The position numbers and the translations under genes are program-made. This document shows positions 45,045 through 54,040 of a DNA stretch of 64,000 nt, one piece after another. Within the stretch, counting starts at the first letter, position 1. Each line of letters opens with the position of its first letter. This DNA is from Stutzerimonas azotifigens (lineage in GTDB: Bacteria; Pseudomonadota; Gammaproteobacteria; Pseudomonadales; Pseudomonadaceae). Location: positions 62,001-126,000 of the forward strand of contig NZ_JAAMRF010000010.1 of assembly GCF_013522725.1 (NCBI RefSeq), read 5' to 3'. The notes beneath the pieces were generated by a model that saw only the letters and a list, made by a program, of their open reading frames with translations, was not told the DNA's origin and searched no databases.

Positions 45045-46571
45045 ATGACCGATTCCAATGATCTTCCCCTTCACCAGGACGACGAACCCCCACGCATTTC
45101 CACCGGCAGCCATGGCCTGGACGACATTCTTGGCGGCGGGCTGGACCCCAACCGCATGTACCTCTACGAAGGCAGCCCAGGCTCGGGCAAGACCACTATT
45201 GCCATGCAGTTTTTGCTCGAAGGCGTGCGCCAGGGCGAGCGCGTCCTGTACGTGACTTTGTCGGAAACGAAAGACGAGTTGGAGCTGGTCGCCAAACGGC
45301 ACGGCTGGTCGCTCGAGGGCGTCGATGTCTTCGAGCTGGTCACGCCCGAAGCCAGCCTCGATCCGGAACTGGAACTGACGGTATTGCACCCGGCGGAGAT
45401 GGAACTGAGCGAAACCACTCAGCAAGTGTTCGACCGCGTCACCGAAACCAACCCGACGCGGGTGATCTTCGACAGCCTCTCGGAGATGCGTCTGCTGGCG
45501 CAGAGCCCGTTGCGCTACCGGAGGCAGGTATTGGCGCTCAAGCATTTCTTCACTAAGCGCCGCTGCACCGTGATTCTGCTTGATGACCAGACCTCGGAAA
45601 TGGGCGACCTGCAGCTTCACTCGATTTCCCACGGCGTGGTGATGCTCGAGCAGCTCGCCATCGACTATGGCGCCGAGCGCAGGCGCCTGCGCGTTATCAA
45701 GATGCGGGGTATCCAGTTCCGCGGCGGCTATCACGACTTTGTCATCCGCAAAGGCGGGCTGCAGATTTTCCCCCGCCTGATCGCGTCCGAACATCACTCC
45801 CGGTTCATTGCCGATGCGGCTTCCTGCGGCAATGCAGAGCTGGACAGGATGCTCGGCGGAGGGCTGGAACGCGGTACCAACGCGCTCCTGGTCGGCGCAG
45901 CCGGTGTCGGCAAATCGTCGCTGGCATTGAGTTATGCCTATGCAGCGTGCCAGCGCGGCGAGCAGGTCGCCTTCTTCGTCTTCGACGAGAACGTCGGCAC
46001 CTTGCTGACCCGCGGTCGGGCGCTGGGACTGGACATCGAGCCATGGATCGAACAGGGCCTGCTACACCTGCAACAGGTCGACCCTGCCGAGCTGTCGCCC
46101 GGCGAGTTCACCGCCGCGGTACGGCACAGTGTCGAAGCGAAAGGTGCGGAAATCGTCGTGCTGGACAGCCTCAACGGCTATATGCATGCGATGCCGGACG
46201 GCAAATTCCTGATCCTGCAGATGCATGAATTGCTGAGTTACCTGGGCCAGAAAGGCGTCATCACGATCATGATCCTGGCCCAGCATGGGCTCGTCGGCCC
46301 GATGGATACGCCGATCGATATCAGCTACCTCAGCGATGCGGTTATCATGCTGCGTTATTTCGAGCACGCTGGCATCATCCGCAGGGCCTTGTCGGTGGTG
46401 AAAAAGCGCAGCGGGCGGCATGAAAATACCATCCGCGAGTATCGCCTCAGCGCGACCGGCATCAAGGTCGGGCCGCCATTGACCGACTTCAATGGCATCC
46501 TATCGGGCACACCGGAATACGCCGGTGATGCGACTCAGCTACTGATAGACGAGCATGACCACGCACACTAA
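45045..46571 (+). CDS. Two-domain KaiC-like ATPase
   Basis: A 508-residue protein with two RecA-like KaiC domains. The first has Walker A EGSPGSGKTTIA near residue 45, the acidic TLSETKDEL and Walker B RVIFDSLSE; the second has Walker A GAAGVGKSSLAL near residue 287 and FVFDENVGT. In cyanobacteria KaiC is an autophosphorylating clock ATPase; in other bacteria such proteins act in signalling or stress without a clock. There is no KaiA or KaiB in the window. It overlaps the following hybrid kinase by 17 bases, so the two are probably partners. AAGGAG precedes the ATG. Confidence 0.88.
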   Translation: MTDSNDLPLHQDDEPPRISTGSHGLDDILGGGLDPNRMYLYEGSPGSGKTTIAMQFLLEGVRQGERVLYVTLSETKDELELVAKRHGWSLEGVDVFELVTPEASLDPELELTVLHPAEMELSETTQQVFDRVTETNPTRVIFDSLSEMRLLAQSPLRYRRQVLALKHFFTKRRCTVILLDDQTSEMGDLQLHSISHGVVMLEQLAIDYGAERRRLRVIKMRGIQFRGGYHDFVIRKGGLQIFPRLIASEHHSRFIADAASCGNAELDRMLGGGLERGTNALLVGAAGVGKSSLALSYAYAACQRGEQVAFFVFDENVGTLLTRGRALGLDIEPWIEQGLLHLQQVDPAELSPGEFTAAVRHSVEAKGAEIVVLDSLNGYMHAMPDGKFLILQMHELLSYLGQKGVITIMILAQHGLVGPMDTPIDISYLSDAVIMLRYFEHAGIIRRALSVVKKRSGRHENTIREYRLSATGIKVGPPLTDFNGILSGTPEYAGDATQLLIDEHDHAH

Positions 46572-48246
46572 GCGAGACAGCCCGGTTGTAGCCGTCTATG
46601 CCCCCATCGGCCGGGACGGTCCCGCCTCGGCCGATCTGCTCAGCCGCAACGGGATGAACGCTGTTGTCTGCCATAGCGTTGCGCAAGCTCTACAGCGCGC
46701 CGAAACGGACGCCGACGCCATCTTCATCGCAGAAGAAGGACTGTTTGGCCACGATCTCGAAAGCCTGTCTACCTGGGTCAACCAGCAGCCGGCCTGGTCA
46801 GATTTCCCGTTCGTGGTGCTCACCAGCAAACACCAGCAACCAGCGGTCGCCGCGTGGCGCCAGCGCATGGTCGCCGCGCTGCGCAACGTCTCCCTGCTGG
46901 AGCGCCCGGTACAGGGCATCACGCTGACCAGCGCGCTGAAAACGGCACTGCGCGGGCGTCACCGCCAGTACGAGGTCAGGGCGCTGCTGGAAGCGCGCGA
47001 GCGAGCGTCGCATGAACTCGAAGCGCTGGTCGTCGAGCGTACCAGTGAGCTAGAAAAGGCCAACCTCGAACTGCGCACCCAGATGGACGAGCGCGCGCAT
47101 ATCGAGGAAACCCTGCGCCAGACGCAAAAGATCGAGGCCATCGGCCAGCTCACCGGTGGCATCGCCCACGACTTCAACAACCTGCTGATGGTGATCTCCG
47201 GCGGGCTCGACATGCTCGATCGCCGCGCCGACCCGGAGCGCCGCAAACGCCTGATGGACGGCATGCGGCAAGCGGCCCAGCGCGGCTCGGCCCTGACCCG
47301 CCAGCTGCTCGCCTTCTCCAGACGGCAATCCCTGGCACCCGAAGCGGTCGACCTCGCCCGTCGCATCAGCCAAATGCGCGAACTGCTCGACCGCAGCCTG
47401 CGTGGCGATGTGCAGGTCAGGCAGCAATTCGCGCCAGACCTGTGGCCCGTCCAGGTGGATCCGGGCGAGCTGGAACTGGTGATTCTCAATCTGGCCGTCA
47501 ACGCACGCGACGCCATGCCGGAAGGCGGCTCCATCGTGTTGCAGGCCTGCAATGCACCCGATGAACAGGTGCTTGGCCGCCGGGGAGACTTCGTCCGTCT
47601 GGCGGTGACCGACACCGGCACTGGCATCCCCGCCGAAGTTCGCAGCCGAGTATTCGACCCTTTCTTCACCACCAAGGAAATCGGCAAGGGCTCAGGGCTT
47701 GGGCTTGCGCAGGTTCACGGCTTCGCTCGGCAATCGGGCGGTACCGTTTGGATCGAGAGCGAATACGGGCGCGGCACCAGCGTGATATTGCTGCTGCCGC
47801 GCGCAGAACACGCTCCCGATCAGATAGATGAAGTTGAACCCGCTAACGATCGCGCCTTAGACGCCTCTGCCGGTAGCGTGCTGTTGGTGGACGACGACGT
47901 GGAGGTAGCGGCGTTGGTCGGCGAGATGCTCGAGCATCTTGGCTATCGGGTCACCCATGCCACCAGTGCGACCGCTGCGCTCGGAACACTGACGAATGAA
48001 TGCAAAGTCGACATCGTTTTCTCAGACATCATGATGCCCGGCGGCATGAACGGCGTTGAACTGGCGAAGGAAATTCGCGCTCGCGAACTGGGCGTTCCCG
48101 TACTGCTCACCAGTGGCTACGCCGAGGTCGCGCAACAATCGGCCGCTGCCGAGGGTGTGCAGATACTGGCCAAGCCCTACCGCCTCGAGGAGCTGGCAAC
48201 TGCGCTGCGCGAGGCCATCGAAGGTGCAGGCGCGGTTGTCGGTTGA
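46555..48246 (+). CDS. Hybrid histidine kinase coupled to the KaiC-like ATPase
   Basis: A 563-residue soluble kinase. Residues 8-130 resemble a receiver-like domain without a clear phosphoacceptor pattern; a coiled coil follows (about 140-190). The H box is GGIAHDFNNLLMVISGG (His near residue 206), then the ATPase with N box NLAVNARDAMP, G1 VTDTGTGIP and GSGLGLAQVHGF. A receiver at the C-terminus has LLVDDDVEVAAL and IVFSDIMMPGGMNG. No membrane segments, so it senses something inside the cell, perhaps the state of the KaiC-like protein (inference). It begins inside the KaiC-like gene. Confidence 0.9.
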   Translation: MTTHTKRDSPVVAVYAPIGRDGPASADLLSRNGMNAVVCHSVAQALQRAETDADAIFIAEEGLFGHDLESLSTWVNQQPAWSDFPFVVLTSKHQQPAVAAWRQRMVAALRNVSLLERPVQGITLTSALKTALRGRHRQYEVRALLEARERASHELEALVVERTSELEKANLELRTQMDERAHIEETLRQTQKIEAIGQLTGGIAHDFNNLLMVISGGLDMLDRRADPERRKRLMDGMRQAAQRGSALTRQLLAFSRRQSLAPEAVDLARRISQMRELLDRSLRGDVQVRQQFAPDLWPVQVDPGELELVILNLAVNARDAMPEGGSIVLQACNAPDEQVLGRRGDFVRLAVTDTGTGIPAEVRSRVFDPFFTTKEIGKGSGLGLAQVHGFARQSGGTVWIESEYGRGTSVILLLPRAEHAPDQIDEVEPANDRALDASAGSVLLVDDDVEVAALVGEMLEHLGYRVTHATSATAALGTLTNECKVDIVFSDIMMPGGMNGVELAKEIRARELGVPVLLTSGYAEVAQQSAAAEGVQILAKPYRLEELATALREAIEGAGAVVG

Positions 48247-48619
48247 TTCACTGCGCCGTTCGGCGATGCGTTTCAAGTGCTCGTTCACCGGCGCATGTCG
48301 TCTACGAAGAAATAGAGCACCGGGTGCCCCGACCAGCCCGATCACTTCCCTGAATTATCCGGAATCGCGAACATCGCGCTGTTCAGCTGTCGCCCCGGAG
48401 ACCCAGGCTTGGCGAGGCGCCAAAGTGCTTTTTTGTACCCGCGCAGGGCGCAGAAAGCGCATTTCTCCAGTCAGCCGTTAGCGAGTCCGGAACGCCCCGT
48501 TCCAACAATACGAACACGATTACGGGGCCGACGCTTCACGAATCCCTCGCGCGCGCCGCTATAGCTGTGAGCCCGGAACGCTACTGGCCCGCGGCCGAAT
48601 GGACGATGGAGAACTCCAA
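48247..48619. other. Intergenic region before a lone MCP gene
   Basis: No gene recognised. It must contain the MCP promoter. No strong palindrome or terminator hairpin stands out. Confidence 0.35.
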
Positions 48620-50248
48620 ATGTTGTTAAGACGACTGAAAGTAGGCCCTCGAGCGGTGCTCGGGTTTTCTACCGTGGCTTTACTGGTGATCGTGCTCGGA
48701 CTTTTCGCGCAAGGCCAGATGAAGGGTATTCGCGGCGCCACGGTCGAGGTGATGGAAAACACCCTGCCCAGTTTCGCTTCGCTGGGTGCGATCAGTGATC
48801 GGATGCTGCGGCTCAGGATCATTTCGTTCCGTATTCTGGTGGACCGTGAAGAGGCGCAGCTGCGCAGCACCGTCGCACGCGGCGATGAGCTGGTGCAGGA
48901 GCTGAGCACGGCGGTGGAGGGCTACTCGAAGCTGATCTCCAGCGATGCCGAACGGGCTCAGTTCGCCCAGTTCAAAGAAGCCCTGACCGCCTACGTGGGC
49001 ATCCACAAGCGTCTGGTCCAGCTGTCCAACGCTGGCGACATGGAGGGTGTGCGGACACTGCTCGGCGGCGACTACAACCTGCTGTCGATCAAGCTCGGCG
49101 CACAGCTTGCCGAGCTGGTGAAGATCAACAACGCCGCTGCCGAAGCCGTCGCCACCCAATCGCAGGAGCAGTACGACCGCGCCAATTTTGGTGTCATGGT
49201 TTCGATCCTGCTCGCCGTGGCGCTGACCATTCTGCTCGCCATCCTGTTCACTCGCAGCATCGTCGCGCCGCTCGGCGAAGCGGTGAAGGCGGCCGAAGCG
49301 ATCGCCAACGGCGATTTGGCGCGCACCATCCACGTCAGCGGCAACGACGAGCCAGGCCGCCTACTCGGTGCGTTGCAGAGCATGCAGCAGAGCCTCAGGG
49401 GCACCCTGCAGGGCATCGTGGATTCCTCGACCCGACTCGCCTCGGCCGCCGAAGAGCTCAACGCGGTGACCGAGAACTCGAGTCAAATGCTGCAGCAGCA
49501 GAACCACGAGATCGAGCAGGCCGCCACCGCCGTGAACGAAATGACCGCGGCCGTGGACGAAGTGGCCAGCAACGCCACCGCCACCTCCGAGGCCTCTCGT
49601 GCAGCCGACCAGACCGCCGGGCGTGGGCGTCAGCAAGTGGAAGAAACCATCGCTTCGATCGGCAATGTGGCGGAGAACGCCGGCAGCACCGTCGAACAGG
49701 TCACCCAGCTGGCCGATAGCGTGCGCAGCATCAGCACCGTGCTCGACGTGATCCGCTCCATCGCCGAGCAAACCAATCTGCTGGCACTGAACGCTGCCAT
49801 CGAAGCGGCCCGGGCCGGAGATGCCGGACGAGGATTCGCCGTGGTGGCCGACGAGGTTCGCGCCCTGGCACACCGGACGCAGCAGTCAACTCACGAGATC
49901 GAGCAGATGATCGCCAGTACCCAGCAGGGCGCCGAGCAGGCGATGTCCGCCATGCAGACCGGTAATCAGCAGGCCCAGGAAACCCTGCACATCGCCCATG
50001 CGGCGGGCGAAGCCCTGCAGCAGATCACCGCAGCCTTCAGCCAGATCACCGAGCGCAACCTGGTCATCGCCAGCGCCTCGGAAGAACAGGCGCAGGTGGC
50101 GCGCGAGGTCGATCGCAATCTGGTGAACATACGCGATCTCGCGCTGCAGACCTCCGCGGGCGCGCACCAGACTAACGCGGCCAGCCAGGAACTGGCGCGG
50201 CTGGCGGTCGACCTGAATGGACTGGTCTCGCGCTTCAAGCTCGCCTGA
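48620..50248 (+). CDS. Methyl-accepting chemotaxis protein
   Basis: A 542-residue receptor with membrane segments near residues 11-30 and 190-212 and a periplasmic four-helix-bundle-type sensor between them ([23 protein letters not shown] pattern). A HAMP domain follows, then the signalling region with tip [20 protein letters not shown] near residue 385. The Met at 48620 has GGAGA upstream; an earlier Met seven codons up is an alternative. It stands outside the chemotaxis operon and ends LVSRFKLA, with no CheR-tether motif. Confidence 0.9.
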   Translation: MLLRRLKVGPRAVLGFSTVALLVIVLGLFAQGQMKGIRGATVEVMENTLPSFASLGAISDRMLRLRIISFRILVDREEAQLRSTVARGDELVQELSTAVEGYSKLISSDAERAQFAQFKEALTAYVGIHKRLVQLSNAGDMEGVRTLLGGDYNLLSIKLGAQLAELVKINNAAAEAVATQSQEQYDRANFGVMVSILLAVALTILLAILFTRSIVAPLGEAVKAAEAIANGDLARTIHVSGNDEPGRLLGALQSMQQSLRGTLQGIVDSSTRLASAAEELNAVTENSSQMLQQQNHEIEQAATAVNEMTAAVDEVASNATATSEASRAADQTAGRGRQQVEETIASIGNVAENAGSTVEQVTQLADSVRSISTVLDVIRSIAEQTNLLALNAAIEAARAGDAGRGFAVVADEVRALAHRTQQSTHEIEQMIASTQQGAEQAMSAMQTGNQQAQETLHIAHAAGEALQQITAAFSQITERNLVIASASEEQAQVAREVDRNLVNIRDLALQTSAGAHQTNAASQELARLAVDLNGLVSRFKLA

Positions 50249-50282
50249 CGGGACGAGACATCTCCCTAGGCAACGGTAAAAC

Positions 50283-50310
50283 AAACGCCCCGACCCATGT
50301 CGGGGCGTTT
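50283..50310 (+). terminator. Rho-independent terminator after the MCP
   Basis: A perfect 12-bp stem, AAACGCCCCGAC / CCAT / GTCGGGGCGTTT, starts 35 bases after the MCP stop. The T-run is short (three T) but the stem is strong. Confidence 0.85.
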
Positions 50311-50567
50311 GCGTTTGGACAGCAAAGGACTGATCGCGCGTGAGGATGTAAGGCTGCGCCGCCAAATTCGTTTCCCGCTCGATCCGACCACTTGCCGCAA
50401 CGAGACACGGTCATCACCGATTCTGATAAAAGCGCAGTGATTGCTCAGAACGCGTCGGCCGCACGCGTCCGAGCCGTATCGCCAGATCGCAGCCCGTCAA
50501 ATGAAAAGTCGCCTGGGGCGTTTGAAAGGAAGCTGCCCTTTTCACTGTGGCGGTCTCGCCGCGAGCC

Positions 50568-51059
50568 TCAGGCAGGCAGGTGCGCCAGCGGCAGCGGGCC
50601 TTGAGCCTTCACCGTCTGGATCGCGAAGTTGCTGCGGATATCGCGTACGCCGGGCAGCTTCAAAAGCACCTCGGTCAGGAAGCGCTCGTAGTCCCGCAGA
50701 TCCTGCACGACGACGTGCAGCAGGAAGTCCGACTCACCGGACACCAGGTAGGCAGAGAGTACCTCTGGCAATGCCGACACGGCCTGGCGGAAGCGTTCCG
50801 CCTCCTCTTCGTGATGCCGCTCCACCTTGATCCCGACGAACACCGTCAACCCCAGGCCAACGGCGTCAGGGTCGAGGGTCGCCTGGTAACCCAGGATTAC
50901 CCCCGCCTCTTCGAGCATTTTCACTCGGCGCAGACAGGGCGACGCCGATAGGCCAATGCGGTCGGCGAGGTCGACATTGGTCAGCCGCCCGTCCCGTTGC
51001 AGCGCCGCGAGAATGCGGCGGTCGTGGGCGTCGAGCCCGGTTTTCGGCTTCACTGGCAT
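50568..51059 (-). CDS. Lrp/AsnC-family regulator
   Basis: A 163-residue regulator: an N-terminal helix-turn-helix with DAHDRRILAALQRDGRLTN and LADRIGLSASPCLRRVKML, then a RAM ligand-binding domain with VSGESDFLLHVVVQDL. Such proteins respond to amino acids. It is divergent from a LysE-type exporter gene, 125 bases apart, and probably controls it. That pairing is common for amino acid exporters. Confidence 0.92.
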   Translation of the reverse strand: MPVKPKTGLDAHDRRILAALQRDGRLTNVDLADRIGLSASPCLRRVKMLEEAGVILGYQATLDPDAVGLGLTVFVGIKVERHHEEEAERFRQAVSALPEVLSAYLVSGESDFLLHVVVQDLRDYERFLTEVLLKLPGVRDIRSNFAIQTVKAQGPLPLAHLPA

Positions 51060-51184
51060 ACAATACCTGCTACATGACGATAATCAGCATCTTCTGCCAA
51101 CAAGATGCTTGTCCGTAGCGCATTACGCAAGCACCTGCCCCGACCTCTCGCCCTAACATGAAGCTTCCTTAGAGAGGCTGAAAG

Positions 51185-51811
51185 ATGGAAAACCTGGGAA
51201 TGTTCGTGCTGGCGCTGGCGGCGGTACTGGTATTGCCGGGGCCTGACATGCTGCTGCTCCTGCAGACCAGCGCGCGCATGGGCCGCACGAAGGCCCTGGC
51301 CACGGCGGCTGGTCTGGCATCCGCGCGCAGCTGTCATGTCACCTTCGCGGCGATGGGGCTGGCGTCGCTGTTCAGGACAGTGCCCTGGACGTTCGACGGG
51401 GTGCGGCTGCTGGGGGCTGCCTACTTGCTCTGGCTGGGGCTGAGTATGTTCCGGGCCGAGGCGCGGGCGACCTCCGTCGATCGCGTTGCCATGGGCGGCT
51501 CGCTGTCGCTCGGTGCTGCGTTTCGACAGGGCGTGCTGACGAACCTGCTCAATCCCAAGGCGTTGGTGTTCTGTTCGTTGCTGCTGCCCCAGTTCATCGA
51601 TACCGGCGGCGGACCGGTCGCAAGCCAGTTCGTAATACTGGGTGTCACCCTGGTACTGGTGGGATTGCTGTTCGATGTCGGCTACGCGATGGCGGGTGCC
51701 CTGATCGGCCGCTGGCTCGCACAAAGCCCTGCACTTCAGCGCATGCAGCACTGTCTCTTCGGGACCCTGCTGATCGGCTACGCCTTGCGCCTCGCACTGG
51801 TATCCCAGTGA
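51185..51811 (+). CDS. LysE/RhtB-family amino acid exporter
   Basis: A 208-residue inner-membrane protein with about six membrane segments and the family motif VLVLPGPDMLLLLQTSARMG near the N-terminus, plus LTNLLNPKALVFC near residue 120. Members export amino acids such as homoserine, threonine or lysine; the substrate is not readable from sequence. GAGAGGC precedes the ATG. The neighbouring divergent Lrp-type gene is the likely regulator. Confidence 0.9.
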   Translation: MENLGMFVLALAAVLVLPGPDMLLLLQTSARMGRTKALATAAGLASARSCHVTFAAMGLASLFRTVPWTFDGVRLLGAAYLLWLGLSMFRAEARATSVDRVAMGGSLSLGAAFRQGVLTNLLNPKALVFCSLLLPQFIDTGGGPVASQFVILGVTLVLVGLLFDVGYAMAGALIGRWLAQSPALQRMQHCLFGTLLIGYALRLALVSQ

Positions 51812-52093
51812 TCGGTTGGCGGAGGACGCTCGTCCTACAAACGCTCGGTAGCCAGCTTGTAGGGTGGACTTCAGCTCGCTGGCGGTGAGGACTGATCGTA
51901 ACTGGCGTCGCGCTTGATTCAGTAAATAAATCGGCCCGCTTATTTCCAGTTTATTAGCAGTGCGATGCCTGAAATAAAAAGGTCCGTTTTATATACAAAA
52001 GAGAGATATCGACCTTCCATCGACTTCATCCTCGCCGCTATACCAGCTGCCTATAGTGTCTCCAACGAAACCAAATTCGGCCTGGAGAACAGC

Positions 52094-52798
52094 ATGATCG
52101 AACGCCGTCCTTTCGACAGCCTCGGTGGAGCCGACCACGGCTGGCTTCTTGCCAAGCATCATTTCTCGTTCGCTGAGTATCGCGACCCTGCGCGTATGCA
52201 TTGGGGTGCGCTGCGGGTGTGGAACGACGACACCATCGCTTCAGGCGAGGGCTTCCCGCCCCATTCGCACGCCAACATGGAAATCATCACCTACGTACGC
52301 GAAGGGGCGATCACCCATGAGGACAATCTGGGCAACAAAGGCCGCACCGTGGCCGGTGATGTGCAGGTGATGAGTGCGGGCACCGGCGTTCGCCATTCCG
52401 AGTACAACCGCGAGCAGGGCGTCACGCGAATATTCCAGATCTGGATCTTCCCGAACCGCGAAGGCGAACCGCCCTCGTGGGGCTCCAAGCCTTTTCCCAA
52501 AGGCGACCGCTCCGGCAGGTTCATGGCCCTCGCCAGCGGCATCGAGGGCGACGAGGACGCCCTGCCGATCCGCACCAATGCGCGAGTGCTGGGCGCGACG
52601 CTCAACGCTGGCGAGACGGTCGAGTACCGCTTTTCCGACGCCAGCCGCTACGGCTACCTGGTGCCAGCCCGCGGCGAAGTCGAGATCAATGGCGTGAGGC
52701 TGGATACCGGCGATGGCGCCGCGATCCACGACGAGCAAGTGATTCGCATAACAGCCAGCAATGAGGCCGAACTGGTGCTGGTAGATACCGCAGGCTGA
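52094..52798 (+). CDS. Pirin-family protein (YhhW-like)
   Basis: A 234-residue bicupin pirin. The metal-binding cluster in the N-terminal cupin is seen as FPPHSHANMEIITYV, and the downstream GTGVRHSEYN with Glu supplies further ligands. YhhW-type pirins have quercetinase activity in vitro. GGAG precedes the ATG at 52094; a longer frame starting 43 codons upstream lacks such a site and reads unlike the family. The upstream 280 bases are AT-rich near 51920-52000 and probably hold the promoter. Confidence 0.9.
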   Translation: MIERRPFDSLGGADHGWLLAKHHFSFAEYRDPARMHWGALRVWNDDTIASGEGFPPHSHANMEIITYVREGAITHEDNLGNKGRTVAGDVQVMSAGTGVRHSEYNREQGVTRIFQIWIFPNREGEPPSWGSKPFPKGDRSGRFMALASGIEGDEDALPIRTNARVLGATLNAGETVEYRFSDASRYGYLVPARGEVEINGVRLDTGDGAAIHDEQVIRITASNEAELVLVDTAG

Positions 52799-52944
52799 GT
52801 CGCAGTACCCCTGGCGAGGGGCTTGCGGTCATCGCTGCAGCGAGCCGGAACGGTAGCTCTCAGCCATCGAAACCGGCCGAACGCCGCACAGGCAGCAACG
52901 CATATCGCCGCCTTTGAAACTGTGCATCCTCAAGGAGAGCCATC

Positions 52945-53625
52945 ATGTCCAAGTATCTTGAAGTGCTGACCCCGCAGAACAGCCAGATGATTTTCATCGA
53001 CCAGCAGCCGCAGATGGCCTTCGGTGTGCAGTCGATCGATCGCCAGACCCTGAAGAACAATGTCGTGGGGCTGGCCAAGGCCGCCAAGGTGTTCGACATT
53101 CCCACGATCATCACCACCGTCGAGACCGAGAGCTTCTCCGGCAACACTTACCCCGAGCTGCTGGCCGTCTTCCCTGAGCACAAGATCCTCGAACGCACCT
53201 CGATGAATTCCTGGGACGACCAGAACGTGCGCGACGCACTGGCCGCCAACGGCCGCAAGAAGGTGGTCGTTTCCGGCCTGTGGACCGAGGTCTGCAACAC
53301 CACCTTCGCGCTGTGCGCCGCACTGGAAGGTGACTACGAGATTTACATGGTCGCCGACGCCTCCGGCGGCACCTCGGTCGAAGCGCACAAATGCGCCATG
53401 GACCGCATGGTCCAGGCCGGCATCGTCCCGATGACCTGGCAGCAGGTGTTGCTGGAGTGGCAGCGCGACTGGGCGCGCAAGGAAACCTACGACGCCGTCA
53501 TCAAGATCGTCCAGGAGCACTCCGGCGCCTACGGTATGGGCGTGGATTACGCCTACACGATGGTCCACAAGGCGCCGGAACGCGTGCAGCACGGCGGGCG
53601 CATCGGCCCTAACCCGGCCAGCTAA
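52945..53625 (+). CDS. YcaC-like isochorismatase-family hydrolase
   Basis: A 226-residue cysteine hydrolase of the YcaC group. The putative triad is Asp in MIFIDQQPQM (near residue 18), a Lys in the middle region and Cys in GLWTEVCNTTFALC (near residue 117). Substrates of YcaC are unknown. AAGGAGAG precedes the ATG. It lies between the pirin and a XapX gene, and all three with the next amidohydrolase are on one strand with short gaps, suggesting a shared stress or detoxification unit. Confidence 0.9.
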   Translation: MSKYLEVLTPQNSQMIFIDQQPQMAFGVQSIDRQTLKNNVVGLAKAAKVFDIPTIITTVETESFSGNTYPELLAVFPEHKILERTSMNSWDDQNVRDALAANGRKKVVVSGLWTEVCNTTFALCAALEGDYEIYMVADASGGTSVEAHKCAMDRMVQAGIVPMTWQQVLLEWQRDWARKETYDAVIKIVQEHSGAYGMGVDYAYTMVHKAPERVQHGGRIGPNPAS

Positions 53626-53692
53626 GCCCATCGTGATGGGAGCCGTCGTCCGTACGCCGGGCGGTGGCTCCACTCGGTCAGCGAGGTGAAGC

Positions 53693-53965
53693 ATGAAACT
53701 CTATGCCTGGTCCCTAGGCGCCGGCCTGCTGGTCGGCGTCGTCTACAGCCTGCTCAACGTGCGTTCCCCGGCGCCGCCTTTGGTGGCCCTGGTCGGGCTG
53801 CTCGGCATCCTGGTCGGCGAGCAAATCATCCCGGTCGGCAAGCAATTGCTCGCCGGCACGGCATTCAGCACCGCCTGCGACAAGACCCACGCCGTCAGCC
53901 ACCTGTTCGGTCAGTTGCCCGGTCGGCATGTCCGACAGCAGGCGGAGGACAGCGATCGAACCTGA
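53693..53965 (+). CDS. XapX-domain small membrane protein
   Basis: A 90-residue protein whose first 55 residues form two membrane segments around the conserved VYSLLNVRSPAPPLVALVGL motif of the XapX (DUF1427) family. The remaining polar tail is cytoplasmic or periplasmic. Function unknown. GAGGTG precedes the ATG. XapX genes often sit beside isochorismatase and amidohydrolase genes, as here. Confidence 0.85.
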   Translation: MKLYAWSLGAGLLVGVVYSLLNVRSPAPPLVALVGLLGILVGEQIIPVGKQLLAGTAFSTACDKTHAVSHLFGQLPGRHVRQQAEDSDRT

Positions 53966-54040
53966 GCATGGCCTGGCGCTCGCCCGCCAACCAACTAAAG
54001 GCGGACACCCGACGAATCCCGGCTATGAGGGCAACAACCC

